In this document: piece by piece, positions 34,920 to 46,232 of the stretch
Numbering within the stretch: position 1 is the stretch's first letter
How the letters are laid out: each line of letters begins with the position of its first letter
From: Hysterium pulicare CBS 123377
Taxonomy: Eukaryota; Ascomycota; Dothideomycetes; Hysteriales; Hysteriaceae
Reading direction: 5' to 3'
DNA: 64,000 nt
Assembly: GCA_000467715.1 (NCBI GenBank)
Contig: AJFK01000311.1
Span: 124,001-188,000, forward strand
Translations under genes and position numbers: made by a program
The notes under the pieces: generated by a model
The model's input: only the letters and a program-made list of their open reading frames with translations
What the model was told of the DNA's origin: nothing
Database searches by the model: none

Positions 34920-36488
34920 ATGGCTGTGCCCTCACTCACCAGCCTCACGATATTTGAGCTCAGCCAGCTTATGCTTGACTCCGATCGGGATTTCAACAAT
35001 CGCCTTGACTCAGTCAACGCCGAGCGTGCGAAGCTACATCGAGAGGAGTTATACAAAGCCGCCCTCGAACATGAACGAATACTTGCAAGTGCTGAACGCG
35101 AACGCCAACGCATACAGCTCGAGGACGAGAGAAAGCGATTAATTCAGGAAGAGGAACAGAGACAGGAACTTGAGCGCTTGAGACAACAGAAAGCGCGCGA
35201 GGATGCCGAGCGACAACAGCGCATGCTTGACGACAAACGCCGAGAACTGGAGTCGAGACAGAAAGCCCTTGAACAAGCCAAACTACTTGCTGAGTATGAA
35301 CGCAAAATTGAGCTACAGCGGACCCAGGAGGAGTCTCAGCGAAAACAACAGGAAGAAGTCACTCGTGCAGCCAAGGAGGCAGCTGCAGCTGCAGAGAAGC
35401 TACGATCAGAAAAGGTCCAACAGACGAAATCCCAACAGACCGTAGTCCAAGCTCCAACCACGACTTCAGCACCAAAACCCGCACTCGTTGCTACTCAGTC
35501 TGCGCAAGAGGCACAATCGTCCTTGACATCGTCTATCAAAGAGCGAGAAGCTATCCACAACACATACTTGGACTTGCATAAACGGCTAAAGCAATTCCGT
35601 AAACAGTATGATGCAGAAATCAAGGGAGATCCAAAGGTCAAGACGCTACTTGGAGATATTCGTCGACAAATCAATTCTCGTGTCGGGCAGATCAACACCG
35701 ACAAGACGCATAATGGGGATATTACAAACGGCCTTCGACAAGATTTTGGAGTTGCGATCAACACTCCCGGCCCCACAGTCGATATACGCCAGTTCATGAT
35801 CTCACAGACCATCCCCACACTTTCAAATGACTCGGAAGCTCAGTACCCAGCCTACCTCCTTTACTTCCTCCTCTACTTCACAAAGAGCGTCATAAACCAA
35901 ATCAAGTCAGAAGCCAGTGGTGAAGGCCAGACCATTCATTGGATTGGTCTTGTTGCCGCCAGCTTGTTCGCCGACCCACAATACTTTTGGAAGGACCAAT
36001 CACTGATCGACATCTTCCTGGCGAAATATCACAAGGTCTGCCCGGTCCTCTTCGGAATTTACGGAAATGAGGGTACTGTTCAAGGCAGACAACGTCTAGG
36101 CTGGGCACGTCCTGGAGGAGACTTTGTTGATCCCAACGACCACAAGCAACGAATGCGAGGTCTCGGCTCGGGTTACGCATCACTCACTCTGCGGGCTTTC
36201 AAGAAGCGCCCTGCAATTCCAGCCTCCGAATACTGGCGCGCCCTCTCTCGTCTCATCAATACACCGTCTGCCAGTCTCACGGACACGCACCTTGTGGTCA
36301 TTCGGGCTATGATTAAGGACCATGGCGAAAAGTTCATCAATCATTATGGCCAAATGGCTCTTGCAGCTCTAAAGGTCGCGGTCATCGACGTTCCCTCGAG
36401 GGCTCCTTCAAAATGCAAACAAGAAGCAGACGCGTTGAGGGCTACTGCGGAGACATGGAAGAGGACTATGCATTTGACGTTGGAGTAA
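34920..36488 (+). CDS. GLE1: mRNA export factor Gle1
   Basis: Single exon, 522 residues. Gle1 sits at the cytoplasmic face of the nuclear pore and, with inositol hexakisphosphate, activates the DEAD-box ATPase Dbp5 to release exported mRNPs. Residues about 35-170 are a long charged coiled coil (RIQLEDERKRLIQEEEQRQE, LERLRQQKAREDAERQQRM). After an Ala/Thr/Gln linker, the C-terminal HEAT-like domain begins near KEREAIHNTYLDLHKRLKQF. It contains DPKVKTLLGDIRRQINSRVG, AYLLYFLLYFTKSVINQIKS, CPVLFGIYGNEGT, GRQRLGWARPGG, MRGLGSGYASLTLRAF and PASEYWRALSRLINTP. Length and domain order match ascomycete Gle1. The start MAVPSLTSLTIFELSQLML lies just upstream of the coiled coil, and no splicing is needed. 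Confidence 0.95.
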   Translation: MAVPSLTSLTIFELSQLMLDSDRDFNNRLDSVNAERAKLHREELYKAALEHERILASAERERQRIQLEDERKRLIQEEEQRQELERLRQQKAREDAERQQRMLDDKRRELESRQKALEQAKLLAEYERKIELQRTQEESQRKQQEEVTRAAKEAAAAAEKLRSEKVQQTKSQQTVVQAPTTTSAPKPALVATQSAQEAQSSLTSSIKEREAIHNTYLDLHKRLKQFRKQYDAEIKGDPKVKTLLGDIRRQINSRVGQINTDKTHNGDITNGLRQDFGVAINTPGPTVDIRQFMISQTIPTLSNDSEAQYPAYLLYFLLYFTKSVINQIKSEASGEGQTIHWIGLVAASLFADPQYFWKDQSLIDIFLAKYHKVCPVLFGIYGNEGTVQGRQRLGWARPGGDFVDPNDHKQRMRGLGSGYASLTLRAFKKRPAIPASEYWRALSRLINTPSASLTDTHLVVIRAMIKDHGEKFINHYGQMALAALKVAVIDVPSRAPSKCKQEADALRATAETWKRTMHLTLE

Positions 36489-36811
36489 AGCTTTCTGAGG
36501 TCGTCCTGGAGAATCACCCACCATTTTGCATTTACATGGAGTTTTTTGGGCTCTCAGGTGGAAACAGGACTGTGTTTACTGGCATGCAAGGTGTTATAGG
36601 AAAGATTTTGTGATGGATCATGGCTAATGGCCACTGAATCTACTTTTGAGTAGATTTCTCCTCTGCATATGGATAGTTGGGCTAGACAATCGCCCAGCTT
36701 TTTGTCGGGAAATCAATACCAGTTCTCGTCGATTCTTTCCGTCTGATGTTTCGTGAAATTGTGCATTCGCCTCGACATTTACTCGACGCTTTCTATTCTA
36801 ACCATTCCTCT

Positions 36812-37390
36812 TCATAGCTCCCTCTCCGCAATGGGCGTCCAACTCTTGATTTCACGATCTGTAGGCACAAGAACCACTCGTCCTCCATTCCAACCACAAA
36901 GCTCCCCTTGACCCTCTAAACTAATACCTGCCTCCCTAACGATTGATCCGATCTTCTTGAGCTCAGTCTCCGAGACAGGTGTGTCAGAATAAAGTAGACT
37001 CAAATGTGGTTCATATTTGTCCTCGGCCCACTTCTCAGCTTTGTCATCATCTGCAAAGCCCTCAACATTACGTCTGCTAATGGCACCCAATTTCTTAACA
37101 CTGTCGTTCTTTTCCACTTTGATGGTCATCCTTCTGAAAAAGACCTCTTCAGTTTGCAGCTTTGCAAATTTAATCGGGACATCTTTTGCGGACGGAAATT
37201 GGAGCTTTTCAAGCCATTCTTGGGCTCCCTCTGCGTAGATTTGTGGTGAAATCTCGGAGGTCAGTGTTATATGTGGGAGGAAGGTGTGGGGAGAATTGAA
37301 GTGTGCGGTAGTAGTTCTGATGAGAGACCTAAGGAGCTCATTGAGGGGATGCGAATTGGGTGGTAGAAGCCAGATAGATGAACCTGGCAT
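36812..37390 (-). CDS. CPD1: 2',3'-cyclic-nucleotide 3'-phosphodiesterase (Cpd1-like, 2H family)
   Basis: Single minus-strand exon, 192 residues. Cpd1-type enzymes open cyclic phosphates such as ADP-ribose 1'',2''-cyclic phosphate made during tRNA splicing. Both H-x-T/S motifs of the 2H fold are present: FLPHITLTSEI near residue 41 and YEPHLSLLYSD near residue 148. The protein starts MPGSSIWLLPPNSHP, a typical opening strand for this family. Length matches yeast Cpd1 (239) and plant CPDases (about 180-190). The frame continues upstream, but there is no better start. The gene is divergent from the patatin-like gene with only 271 bp between the two ATGs. Confidence 0.9.
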   Translation of the reverse strand: MPGSSIWLLPPNSHPLNELLRSLIRTTTAHFNSPHTFLPHITLTSEISPQIYAEGAQEWLEKLQFPSAKDVPIKFAKLQTEEVFFRRMTIKVEKNDSVKKLGAISRRNVEGFADDDKAEKWAEDKYEPHLSLLYSDTPVSETELKKIGSIVREAGISLEGQGELCGWNGGRVVLVPTDREIKSWTPIAEREL

Positions 37391-37661
37391 GCTGCTAGTA
37401 ATCTTTCTAATTCCAAACAATAGATCTTGGCCCCGCTTAGCCCTACGATGCGATTTATAATGTGTGATGTTTGCGGGCACATGTGGCTTGCGGAGTAAGC
37501 GCAGCCACAATTTGCATGTGAAAGTCGGCGCTGCAAGGTTCGATGCTGATCATCCGTGCAACATGTGTCAAAGGTGTGGGATCACCTCAATGCCACTCTA
37601 TCTCCGACGAAACAACGAATAACATGTTCTTTTCCACGCGTGACGGGCGACTCGCATCGTC

Positions 37662-39591
37662 ATGTTGACCGGCTCCTTGATTCCCGCCATCTTAAAGTCG
37701 GTATTTGGCTGTTTCTTCGAGGTCGTCTTCTTCTGGCAGCTAGTACGTTCCCCTTCATACGTCCCGAGGCCATACAACCTTCGTATGCTCAACAAGGAAC
37801 ATTAATGCTAAGTTATGTTTATGATTCAGCGACTGTACAGTTGGTGGACGAAGAAATCAGATAGTGATGTATTGCTAGAGACCATCGCCGAAGCTCGTTT
37901 GTTTGAGGAATGGGAAGCTGCTGCTTTCCAGCTGGATGAAGTTCTTGGATACGATCTATGGTACAACTCTGTCCCAAAACGTCATCAAAAAGATCGAGCT
38001 CACAATAGACCTTCATAGGCGCCAGAATCCTACAAGCAAGTTCTACGATTACCGCCTTATTTACGAACGTCTCCAAGCCATCATCGAAGCTCGAGAGGAG
38101 GATGATATACTCAGCCTAGTCAGCCTTCTGCGATCAGGCCTTGTCCGCAATCTTGGAAATATAACCGCACCACGCCTATTCAATCGCGCATATGCCGGCA
38201 CCAAGCTCCTCATTGAAGACTACATTACTCAAGTTGCGCTCGCTGTAGACTACTTAACATCTTATCCTACGTCAACCCATTCGGAGAGCGGTTTGACGAA
38301 CCAAGCAAAGCTAGATGTATTACATGATACACGACAGGCATTTGGAAGATCTGTGCTTGTGCTTCAGGGTGGAGCCATTTTTGGGCTCTGTCACCTTGGA
38401 GTCGTGAAGGCACTGCATCTTCGGGGTTTGTTACCCCGTATAATATCTGGAACAGCCACTGGCGCTTTGATCGCTGCCCTCGTCGGAGTGCATACCGAGG
38501 ATGAGTTGCTGGAGTTTCTTGCCGGAGACGGGATTGATCTCACCGCATTCGTAAAACGTTCCGAAATGGTTGGAAAGGAGGGACAAGAAGGGTACAGTCA
38601 GAGGCAGAACGGATGGCTTGCAACAGTCAGCAGACGTGCGAGAAGATTCGTACGCGAGGGGTATTTCCTTGATGTTGGAGTGCTGGAACGAGTCGTTCGG
38701 GCGAATGTCGAGGACTTGACCTTTGAGGAGGCATATGCAAAGACAAAACGAGTGTTGAACATTACGGTATCCACTACCGGCGATGGAGGAGTGCCCAATT
38801 TACTTAATTATCTCACCGCTCCGAACGTCGTAAGTGTTTTACAATTTCGAACATTCTCACTTGTCAAATGCTTATGGTTCCAGTTAATTTGGTCTGCCGC
38901 CCTCGCCTCAAACGCCTCATCCAGTACCCTATACCAGCCAGTAACCCTTATGTGCAAAGACGAGTCTGGAGACATCGTCCCCTGGGGATCTGCCGAAGAG
39001 ACCACCTTTCGGCCTTGGACCCACGCCAACTACTCTGATCGCGAATCACCACTTCATCGCATCGCCGAGCTTTTCAACGTCAATCACTTCATTGTCTCTC
39101 AAGCTCGTCCTTATCTAGCTCCTTTCTTGCAATCCGATTTACATCATCCCAATCCTCAGCAAGACAGCAAATGGCAGCTCTCGATGCCTATTCTTAGATT
39201 AATTGTCATGGAGATCCAGCATAGACTCCATCAGCTTGATGAAGTGGGCTGGCTACCACCATCAATCCGTCGGTTTCTGCTAGACGAAAATGTGCCTGGC
39301 GCGAGCTTGACCCTGGTACCCGAACTTACGCCCAGAGACTTCATCAGACTATTAGAAAATCCTACGAAGGAGAGTCTGGAGTATTGGATCTTGCGTGGAG
39401 AGCGCAGTGTATGGCCAGCAGTCGGCGCTCTCAAGGTTCGCTGTGCGATTGAAGTCGAACTAGACAGAGGGTACCAACTGGTTAGACGCAGGAAACCATT
39501 TGATCCTGACTCGGGGACTGGGTTGAGGAAAAGTGGGAGTACCGGGCTGAAGAAGAGAGCCAGGGCAGCTAGCTTTGCCGGGTTAGGGTGA
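37662..39591 (+). CDS. Patatin-like phospholipase/TAG-lipase family protein lacking the GXSXG serine
   Basis: Four exons: 37662-37742, 37830-37960, 38019-38829 and 38884-39591, 576 residues. It resembles the fungal Tgl3/4/5 group: an N-terminal hydrophobic segment (LIPAILKSVFGCFFEVVFFW), the DUF3336 block (FEEWEAAAFQLDEVLGYDLW then RQNPTSKFYDYRLIYERL), then a patatin domain. The oxyanion loop LQGGAIFGLCHLGVVKALHL is intact. The nucleophile elbow, normally GxSxG, reads ISGTATGALIAALVG, with Ala217 in place of Ser. Further family blocks are APNVLIWSAALASNASSSTL, FNVNHFIVSQARPYL and FIRLLENPTKESLEYWILRG. The 54-nt third intron contains no stop and is a multiple of three, so retention would add 18 residues. 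Exon 1 is placed by its hydrophobic start and phase. With the serine missing it may be a non-catalytic lipid-droplet or membrane protein. Confidence 0.85.
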
Positions 39592-40144
39592 TATTTTGGT
39601 TTTTGTTGCATATACAATCGAACAATTGGACTGTTATGAACATAGTCCACGCCTTTCTTTACTACCGAATGGTACAAAAGCCAAGCAGCGTTTTCGACAA
39701 CTGTGAGCTGAGGATTTCATCTGAGGATTTTATCCAAGCGTTTGCAATGCCCGATTGAGTAATTCACCCATATGAGGCACCCCGAAATATGAGCAAGGAT
39801 GGTCAGTGATATTCGCGGCCTTGATGTTCCCGTCTGGGCAACGGCTGGGGCCCCGCCTCCTCAGCCATCTCGAATTGGTGGAAGACGAAAGTACCTGCAG
39901 ATCTCCGCACCCCACAACCATGACTTCATCCCCAGACCATGCCAGCTTCTCTCGGGCCATACTCTCACGAGAGAGGCGAGAAGGCCCTAGTTTCCAGGGA
40001 CCGAGGAAGAGGAGCTGCAGCCTGTGCTGGTGATGCAATTTCCATTTCCCGGTGGTGAGATGATATTTATATACCTTCTCCGCCGCCATGGCTTCAAGCT
40101 TTTGCGCGGCTCTTTTTGGGCAATCTTTCTTACCTTGGGTCAGG
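39592..40144. other. Intergenic: patatin-like 3' region and beta-galactosidase promoter
   Basis: Contains a TATA-like TATTTATATA at 40064-40073. A 155-codon minus-strand frame (40197-39730) overlaps the beta-galactosidase signal peptide and is not supported. Confidence 0.6.
40064..40073 (+). promoter_or_regulatory. TATA-like box of the beta-galactosidase gene
   Basis: TATTTATATA lies 15 nt before an ATG at 40088 and 72 nt before the ATG at 40145. Fungal transcription usually starts 30 nt or more after a TATA box, so this favours 40145 as the start codon. Confidence 0.45.
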
Positions 40145-43100
40145 ATGAGGCTTGCTGTCAATTTCCTAGGTGCTGTGGCACTCTTCTGCCTGGCCATCCA
40201 AACTGCTGCGCGCGCTTTGGGCGGACTGGATACAAAGGCGATCCAGCCCTATCGACGGGAACCTTTGCAGAATATCGTAGGTGTGCCAATTGAACTTGAC
40301 CAGTGCATTGTTGATTCAATTGCAGGTAACATGGGACGAAAACTCGTTGTTTGTCCATGGTGAGCGGATATTCTGGTACAGTGGTGAATTCCACCCTTTC
40401 AGGTATGAAATCTGCAAGAACTTCCAGATTCTCTGCTGATATCACAGGATAGACTTCCGGTACCTAGCTTGTGGCTAGATGTCTTCCAAAAGATCAAGGC
40501 TTTGGGCTACAATGGCGTCTCTTTCTACGTCGATTGGGCGCTGCTCGAAGGGACACCAGGAGTCTACAGGGCCGAGGGTGTTTTTGCACTAGAGCCATTC
40601 TTTGATGCTGCAAATAAGGCCGGAATCTATCTTCTTGCTGTAAGTTCGCAATAAATCCACGTGGGCAACAACTGATGTGACAGCGACCTGGCCCCTATAT
40701 CAATGCTGAGGTTTCTGGTGGAGGCTTTCCCGGTTGGCTTCAAAGGGTCAATGGAACCTTGAGGACAAGAGATCCGGCCTACCTGCATGCCACAGATCTG
40801 TAAGAATATCTTGCTGTGGTGACCATTTCCTTTCTAATCTTGAGGTTGTTAGATATGCGAAGTCATTAGGCGAGACAATTGCCAAAGGTCAGATCACGAA
40901 CGGCGGACCCATCATCCTCGTCCAGCCTGAAAATGAATACACCGGTGCTACGTCTAATATCACACCCTTCCCTGACCCCGAATATATGTCCTACGTTGAG
41001 GGGCAATTAAGAAATGCTAGCATTGTTGTCCCGTTGATCAGTAACGATGCGTCTCCGTCTGGTCACAATGCCCCTGGAAAACCCGCAACTGTAGACATCT
41101 ACGGCCATGATGGATATCCTTTGGGTTTCGATTGTGCAAATCCGAGAACCTGGCCAAATGGTGATCTTCCGACGAATTGGAGGTCACTTCATCTTCAGCA
41201 AAGTCCATCTACGGCTTATGCTATCGTTGAGTTTCAGGGAGGATCATTTGATCCATGGGGAGGGCCAGGTTTTGATCAATGCAACATTCTCATCAACGAG
41301 GAGTTTGAGCGCGTGTTCTACAAAAACGATTACAGTTTCGGTGTCACGATCTTCAACCTGTATATGACGTTTGGTGGGACGAATTGGGGTAATCTTGGCC
41401 ATCCGGGCGGATACACTTCCTATGACTATGCAGCGGTTATCCGAGAGGACCGCCGCGTTGATCGAGAGAAGTACTCCGAACAGAAACTTCAGGCGAACTT
41501 CCTTAAAGTATCTCCTGCGTACCTGACCGCAGCACGTGGCAACGCCTCCACCTCTTGGACGACTTCTACTGCTCTCACAGTGACACCGGCATTTTCAAAC
41601 AGTACGACGTTCTATTTCCTTCGCCATACAACATACAACTCTTTGGACTCTACAAGTTATAAGTTAAAAATCCAAACGAAATCATTCGGAAACATCACAG
41701 TTCCTCAATTGAACGGAAGTTTGACCCTGAACGGACGTGATTCGAAGATCCATGTTAGCGATTATGATATCGGCGGGCTTAACATCGTTTACTCGACTGC
41801 TGAAGTCTTTACATGGTAAGGCAGACCGTACTTCTGCGGACCCCCTTGAAGTAATGACGCTAACTTTGCGCAGGAAAAAGTACGCAGGAAGAACAATTTT
41901 GATCGTGTATGGTGGACCAGGAGAAACGCATGAAATCGCCATTCAATCACCAAGAGTCGGTTGGGTTGAAGGAATCGGCACCACTTCAGTCAATCAAAAA
42001 TTCAACTATACCATAGTTAATTGGCAGGCTACATCCGACCGCAAGATCCTTAAGGTCACCTCGGATAAGTATATCTACTTGCTGGGTATGTTATGAGCTC
42101 TAGTTCGATCGATCATGTTGATTGACACTTGTGTAGATCGGAATTCTGCCTACAATTACTGGGCAATCGACCAAGCTCCTCACGACTCCTCTGACTCCGT
42201 CATTGTCAAGGCAGGATATCTCATGCGTTCCGCAAAGGTCAATGGTAATACATTGGCCCTCACAGGAGACCTGAACGCGACGACGCCTCTGGAAGTGATC
42301 GGAGGAGCGCCTGCAAACCTGTCCGCACTTACCTTCAACGGAGCCAAAGTGCCTTTCCAAACTAATAGTATGGGTGTGATAACGGCGACTCTTACCTACA
42401 CAGCACCCACGCTCAATCTTCCGTCTCTTTCTTCTCTAAAATGGAAATACCTGAACTCCCTACCCGAGATTCAATCAAACTACTCCGATGACGCCTGGGC
42501 TGCAGCAACGCTTGAAACAACCTACAACACCCTTCGTCCCCTGACCACACCCACAAGTCTCTACTCCAGCGACTATGGTTACCATACCGGCACGCTGCTT
42601 TATCGCGGAACATTCACCGCCACAGGAAATGAAAAGACAATATACCTCTCCACCCAAGGTGGCTCTGCGTTTGGCATGTCAGCCTGGATCGATTCCACGT
42701 TCATCGGCTCCTTCTTAGGCTACGATGCCGCAACCAACGGCAACACAACCTTTACACTCCCGAACCTCTCATCCGATAAATCCTACACCCTCACAATTGT
42801 AATCGACAACATGGGCCTCGACGAAGACTGGACCGTCGGCACCGAAGAAATGAAGAATCCCCGAGGTATCCTAGACTTCGACCTCGACGACCACGAGCAA
42901 TCCGACGTCAGCTGGAAACTTACCGGCAACCTAGGAGGAGAAAATTACATAGATCTAAGCCGGGGTCCGTTGAATGAAGGAGGCATGTACGCCGAACGAC
43001 AAGGCTACCACCTCCCCTCCGCGCCCATCTCCACTTGGGCCGACAGCGAAGGCCCAACAGCCGGTCTCTCCACCCCCGGCATCGGCTTCTTCGCAACAAC

Positions 43101-43461
43101 ATTCGAGCTCAACCTCCCCACTGGTTACGACATCCCCCTCTCCTTCCAATTCACCAATTCCTCATCCTCGAATTCGAACGGGACGCTGGCTTCGGCATAC
43201 AGAGTCCAGCTTTTCGTCAATGGATGGCAGTTCGGGAAGTATGTGCACAATGTGGGACCTCAGACCAAGTTTCCGGTTCCAGAGGGGATTTTCAATTATA
43301 GGGGGACGAATTATGTGGCGGTGAGTTTGTGGGCGCTTGAGGAGGGTGGGGCAAAGATTGAGGGGTTGGAATTGGTTTCTGATGCCGTGATAGTGAGTGG
43401 GTTTGGGGAGGTTGATGTGGTTAATGGGACGGTTTGGAGGAAGAGGGAAGGGGCGTATTGA
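40145..43461 (+). CDS. lacA: Secreted beta-galactosidase, glycoside hydrolase family 35
   Basis: Seven exons: 40145-40276, 40326-40402, 40453-40639, 40684-40799, 40853-41815, 41874-42085 and 42137-43461, 1003 residues, close to the 1011 of Penicillium beta-galactosidase. It removes terminal beta-galactose from plant polysaccharides outside the cell. A signal peptide ([20 protein letters not shown]) precedes the barrel. The TIM barrel contains [36 protein letters not shown] and [20 protein letters not shown]. It also has the acid/base Glu199 in QPENEY and the nucleophile Glu297 in [15 protein letters not shown]. Beta domains follow ([49 protein letters not shown]). An upstream in-frame ATG at 40088 has a good context but would push the signal peptide inward. 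All six introns are under 65 nt. Confidence 0.95.
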
Positions 43462-43665
43462 GTTCCCACCTGACGTTGAGTCATGTACATAATTGAATGG
43501 GGAACGCTGGGGTGATTGAAGAAGAGATCGTATCAAACAAAGCATCCGTGATTGGTAACAAAAGTTTTGTACTACAAGGGGGTGCCAGATTGGATTTGTC
43601 ATTGCTTGCTAAATGGAAGATACGGTCTCCCAGCTCGAAAATCTACGATGAAAAGGCTAAAGTGC

Positions 43666-45871
43666 CTACTGTCTTGGTGCAGGTTCGCCCATATTGCGTT
43701 CGTGGACAAGAAAACCCAACAGCTTTGGTTTCGCTGCGATGAAAAGTGTTCCAGCAGTCATAAGAATGACGACGAGAATATAGTATACCCATGTGATGCT
43801 GGAGGACGGGACCATGCTAATGCTGAAGAGGCTCTGCGAATATCAGTAAGAATTAAGTAAAATTGATTGATGGTCATACAGTTGCGAGAGATAGCGGAAG
43901 ATAGAACTAGAGAAAGATATTAGATAGTTATAAGTCATGATATGCTGTACATACCACAGTCATTCGGGTGAGGAGACCAATGTACTCTCCTTGCCTTGTA
44001 GAAGCGGCACTTTCTCTCAAAGCTGACGCGTTTACTAGCTATAACCAGAATTAGAGTATAGATCTAACTGATACCCCAAAGCTATAGATACTAACCCCAT
44101 CTCGCATGCTGTTATATAGCTCCAGCTTCTGCGCTAGCAATATTCGCATCGATTTGAGTTCGGAGATATTTCCCCGAATTTCGGCTAAGTAGTTCTCCCA
44201 CCTTTGACGCAGCGCATTGCTTTCGGGTAAATTGAATAGGTGGATATCTCGTTCTTCAAAGGCATCCCAAGCGGCAACGGTTCTTGATAACGAGTCTCTG
44301 AAGCGGCGTAGTGTTGAAACAGCTCGCGTGAGCTCCTTGGTGCGTGATAAATCTGCATCATCTCTGAAGTCGAAGTGTGGTTGTGATTCCTCCTCCTAAT
44401 GGGTATTAGTCGTAATACATATTGAGAAGTCGTTCGAAATCTCACGTAGGCTTCCATCCGTTCTTGGAGGGTATCCAACAATGCTGTCCATTCCCTCGTA
44501 GCTTGCGTCATGCGCCGATTTAGCACAATTAGGAAATACTCTCGAGGGTTCCAAAAGGGCCATCTCAGTCGCTGAGACCCACCTGATGCAGGATCATATC
44601 TTTGTGCATCATCGTCCGCGTCCAGGTATGTCCGGCTGTCTGGTTCACTCCCGAAAAAGGTATCAACACAGCAGTACGATGTCCAAAACCATTCATCGAA
44701 TCCAGCCACGAGAAACGAGACATGGGCTTCGTGATAGAACTCCCTTTCTTCCAGTGTATTACGGCATAGTGGCAATTTGCGTGAAGATCTGAATGGCCGT
44801 TCTCGAAGCAATCTTCTATCTTGGTGATCCTGCGGTGAAGAGCGACGTCTGAGAGCAAAGAAGGGGATTTGAAACTGAAGCTTAAAATAAAGGGACTAAA
44901 AAAGTCAGAACACGAACGCTTTAGGGTAAAAATTACAGTGGGCAATCTAATTGATGATCCCTCCAAAACCCAGATGTAGTGTGGGCGATTAAGATCAACT
45001 TTGTGAATACTATAGCCGGCTTGAACAATTATTGTATAGTAATGTCTTGAGTTGGAATATTGAACTTTGGGGCGTTCAAAAAGGGGTTGAGCCTTGAGGC
45101 CCCAAGTAAAAACGCCAACGTCATGAGTCACCTACCATTGAAGTGCTGAAAAATACCCGAAACAACAAATGCCGGTTGAGGAAATCTCTTAATACCGGTG
45201 CCAATTGGTCACTGGTAGTAGCTGCGAGAGCAAGGGTGGCCTCCGGGGATAGATTCGATATGTATCTAATTTCAATATGAGTATATGATCCAGTGCTTGG
45301 GATATATCTTGTACATTGTCCTTTTTTCCGCACCATTGTCCTGCCGCTATGACCGATTCTTCGTTAGAATATGCTCTTAGGCTCGATAACGTGAATGGAA
45401 GAGAGTTGATGCCAACATTACCTTTTCTCTGAGCCTTACTACGAAATGAGGTATGCTCAAGGGCCCCGCCCGAATCTTGTCCCCTTGGGTTGGATATTGC
45501 AGATAACCAGGATTACCTTTGGAGTCCCACACTCGATCGGACGTCGGCCCGCCAGTCGGATCACATCGATCATCAACCAACACTATATTCTCGTCGAAAT
45601 TCCTGGAAGGTTGATTGGGTGGAAGCAAAGCATCAGCATTAGCACCCAGCATGTAATGCCTCAGAGCAGAGAATCGATATTCCTCCGGTGGGTCCAACGA
45701 ACCTTCGCGCCTCTTGTTCAAAAAATCTTTAACGGTAGTCCGCTTATCCGTAAGGGTTGCAAATAGTGGCTTATCTTCATTGACGTACCGTCGCTGAAGC
45801 CTCTTGGAATAGCTTTTGTCCCATTCCAATGCTGGAATAGCCATTGGACCAGAGGGATTTTGAGAAGTCAT
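43666..45871 (-). CDS. CorA-like membrane protein, eight exons
   Basis: Minus-strand exons: 45871-45422, 45346-45315, 45265-45136, 44895-44446, 44395-44096, 44038-43955, 43906-43880 and 43833-43666, 546 residues. It belongs to the fungal CorA-like/ZntB-related group. Recognisable blocks are SKRLQRRYVNEDKPLF, a central region with FFALRRRSSPQDHQ, EREFYHEAHVSFLVAGFDEW, YFLIVLNRRMTQATREWTAL, a long helix (LTRAVSTLRRFRDSLSRTVA, LRQRWENYLAEIRGNISELK) and ALRESAASTRQGEYIGLLTR. Two C-terminal membrane helices follow (FYLPLSLATSLFSISMV, ITWVYYILVVILMTAGTLFI). The canonical GMN loop of CorA channels is not present, so ion transport is uncertain. Exons of 27 and 32 nt are needed for a continuous frame. 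The third intron (240 nt) is long; it could instead hold one more exon between about 45088 and 44939 that would also stay in frame. Confidence 0.75.
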
Positions 45872-46232
45872 ATTGCTATGATATTGAAAGAACAAGACTG
45901 TTTGTGGGTCTCTCGCCGGTTTCCTCTATTCCAAATGGGGTGTTACGGTGGAGTAAATGTGAACGACGGATATGTGGACCGTAGTGTTGGATTCAATCGT
46001 CTTGCCTGGATTTGATGCACTACACTCGCAAAAACTGAAGAAGATTTGTTTCAAATCTACACCTAAAAGCGTTGCAAATTTGATCAGGCTGCGTGACGCT
46101 GCTGTATCATGGTCTCATTCGTTGAACTTAGCGAGGCTGGGTTAACTAGCTGACCGGAGGAACTGCAGCCTAATCAAGAGGTAACATAAGAACACAGATC
46201 ATCGACAGCCTTTTGTACCGATAGTCCAAGTA
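45872..46232. other. Divergent promoter region
   Basis: 361 bp between the CorA-like gene (minus) and the zinc-finger gene (plus). No feature beyond the two promoters expected here. Confidence 0.55.

Noticed and set aside
34618-35142. 174-codon plus-strand frame overlapping the GLE1 start
   Set aside because: It is in a different frame from GLE1 and has the Ser/Thr/Pro composition of leader sequence.
39730-40197. 155-codon minus-strand frame
   Set aside because: It overlaps the start and signal peptide of the beta-galactosidase on the opposite strand and has no motifs.
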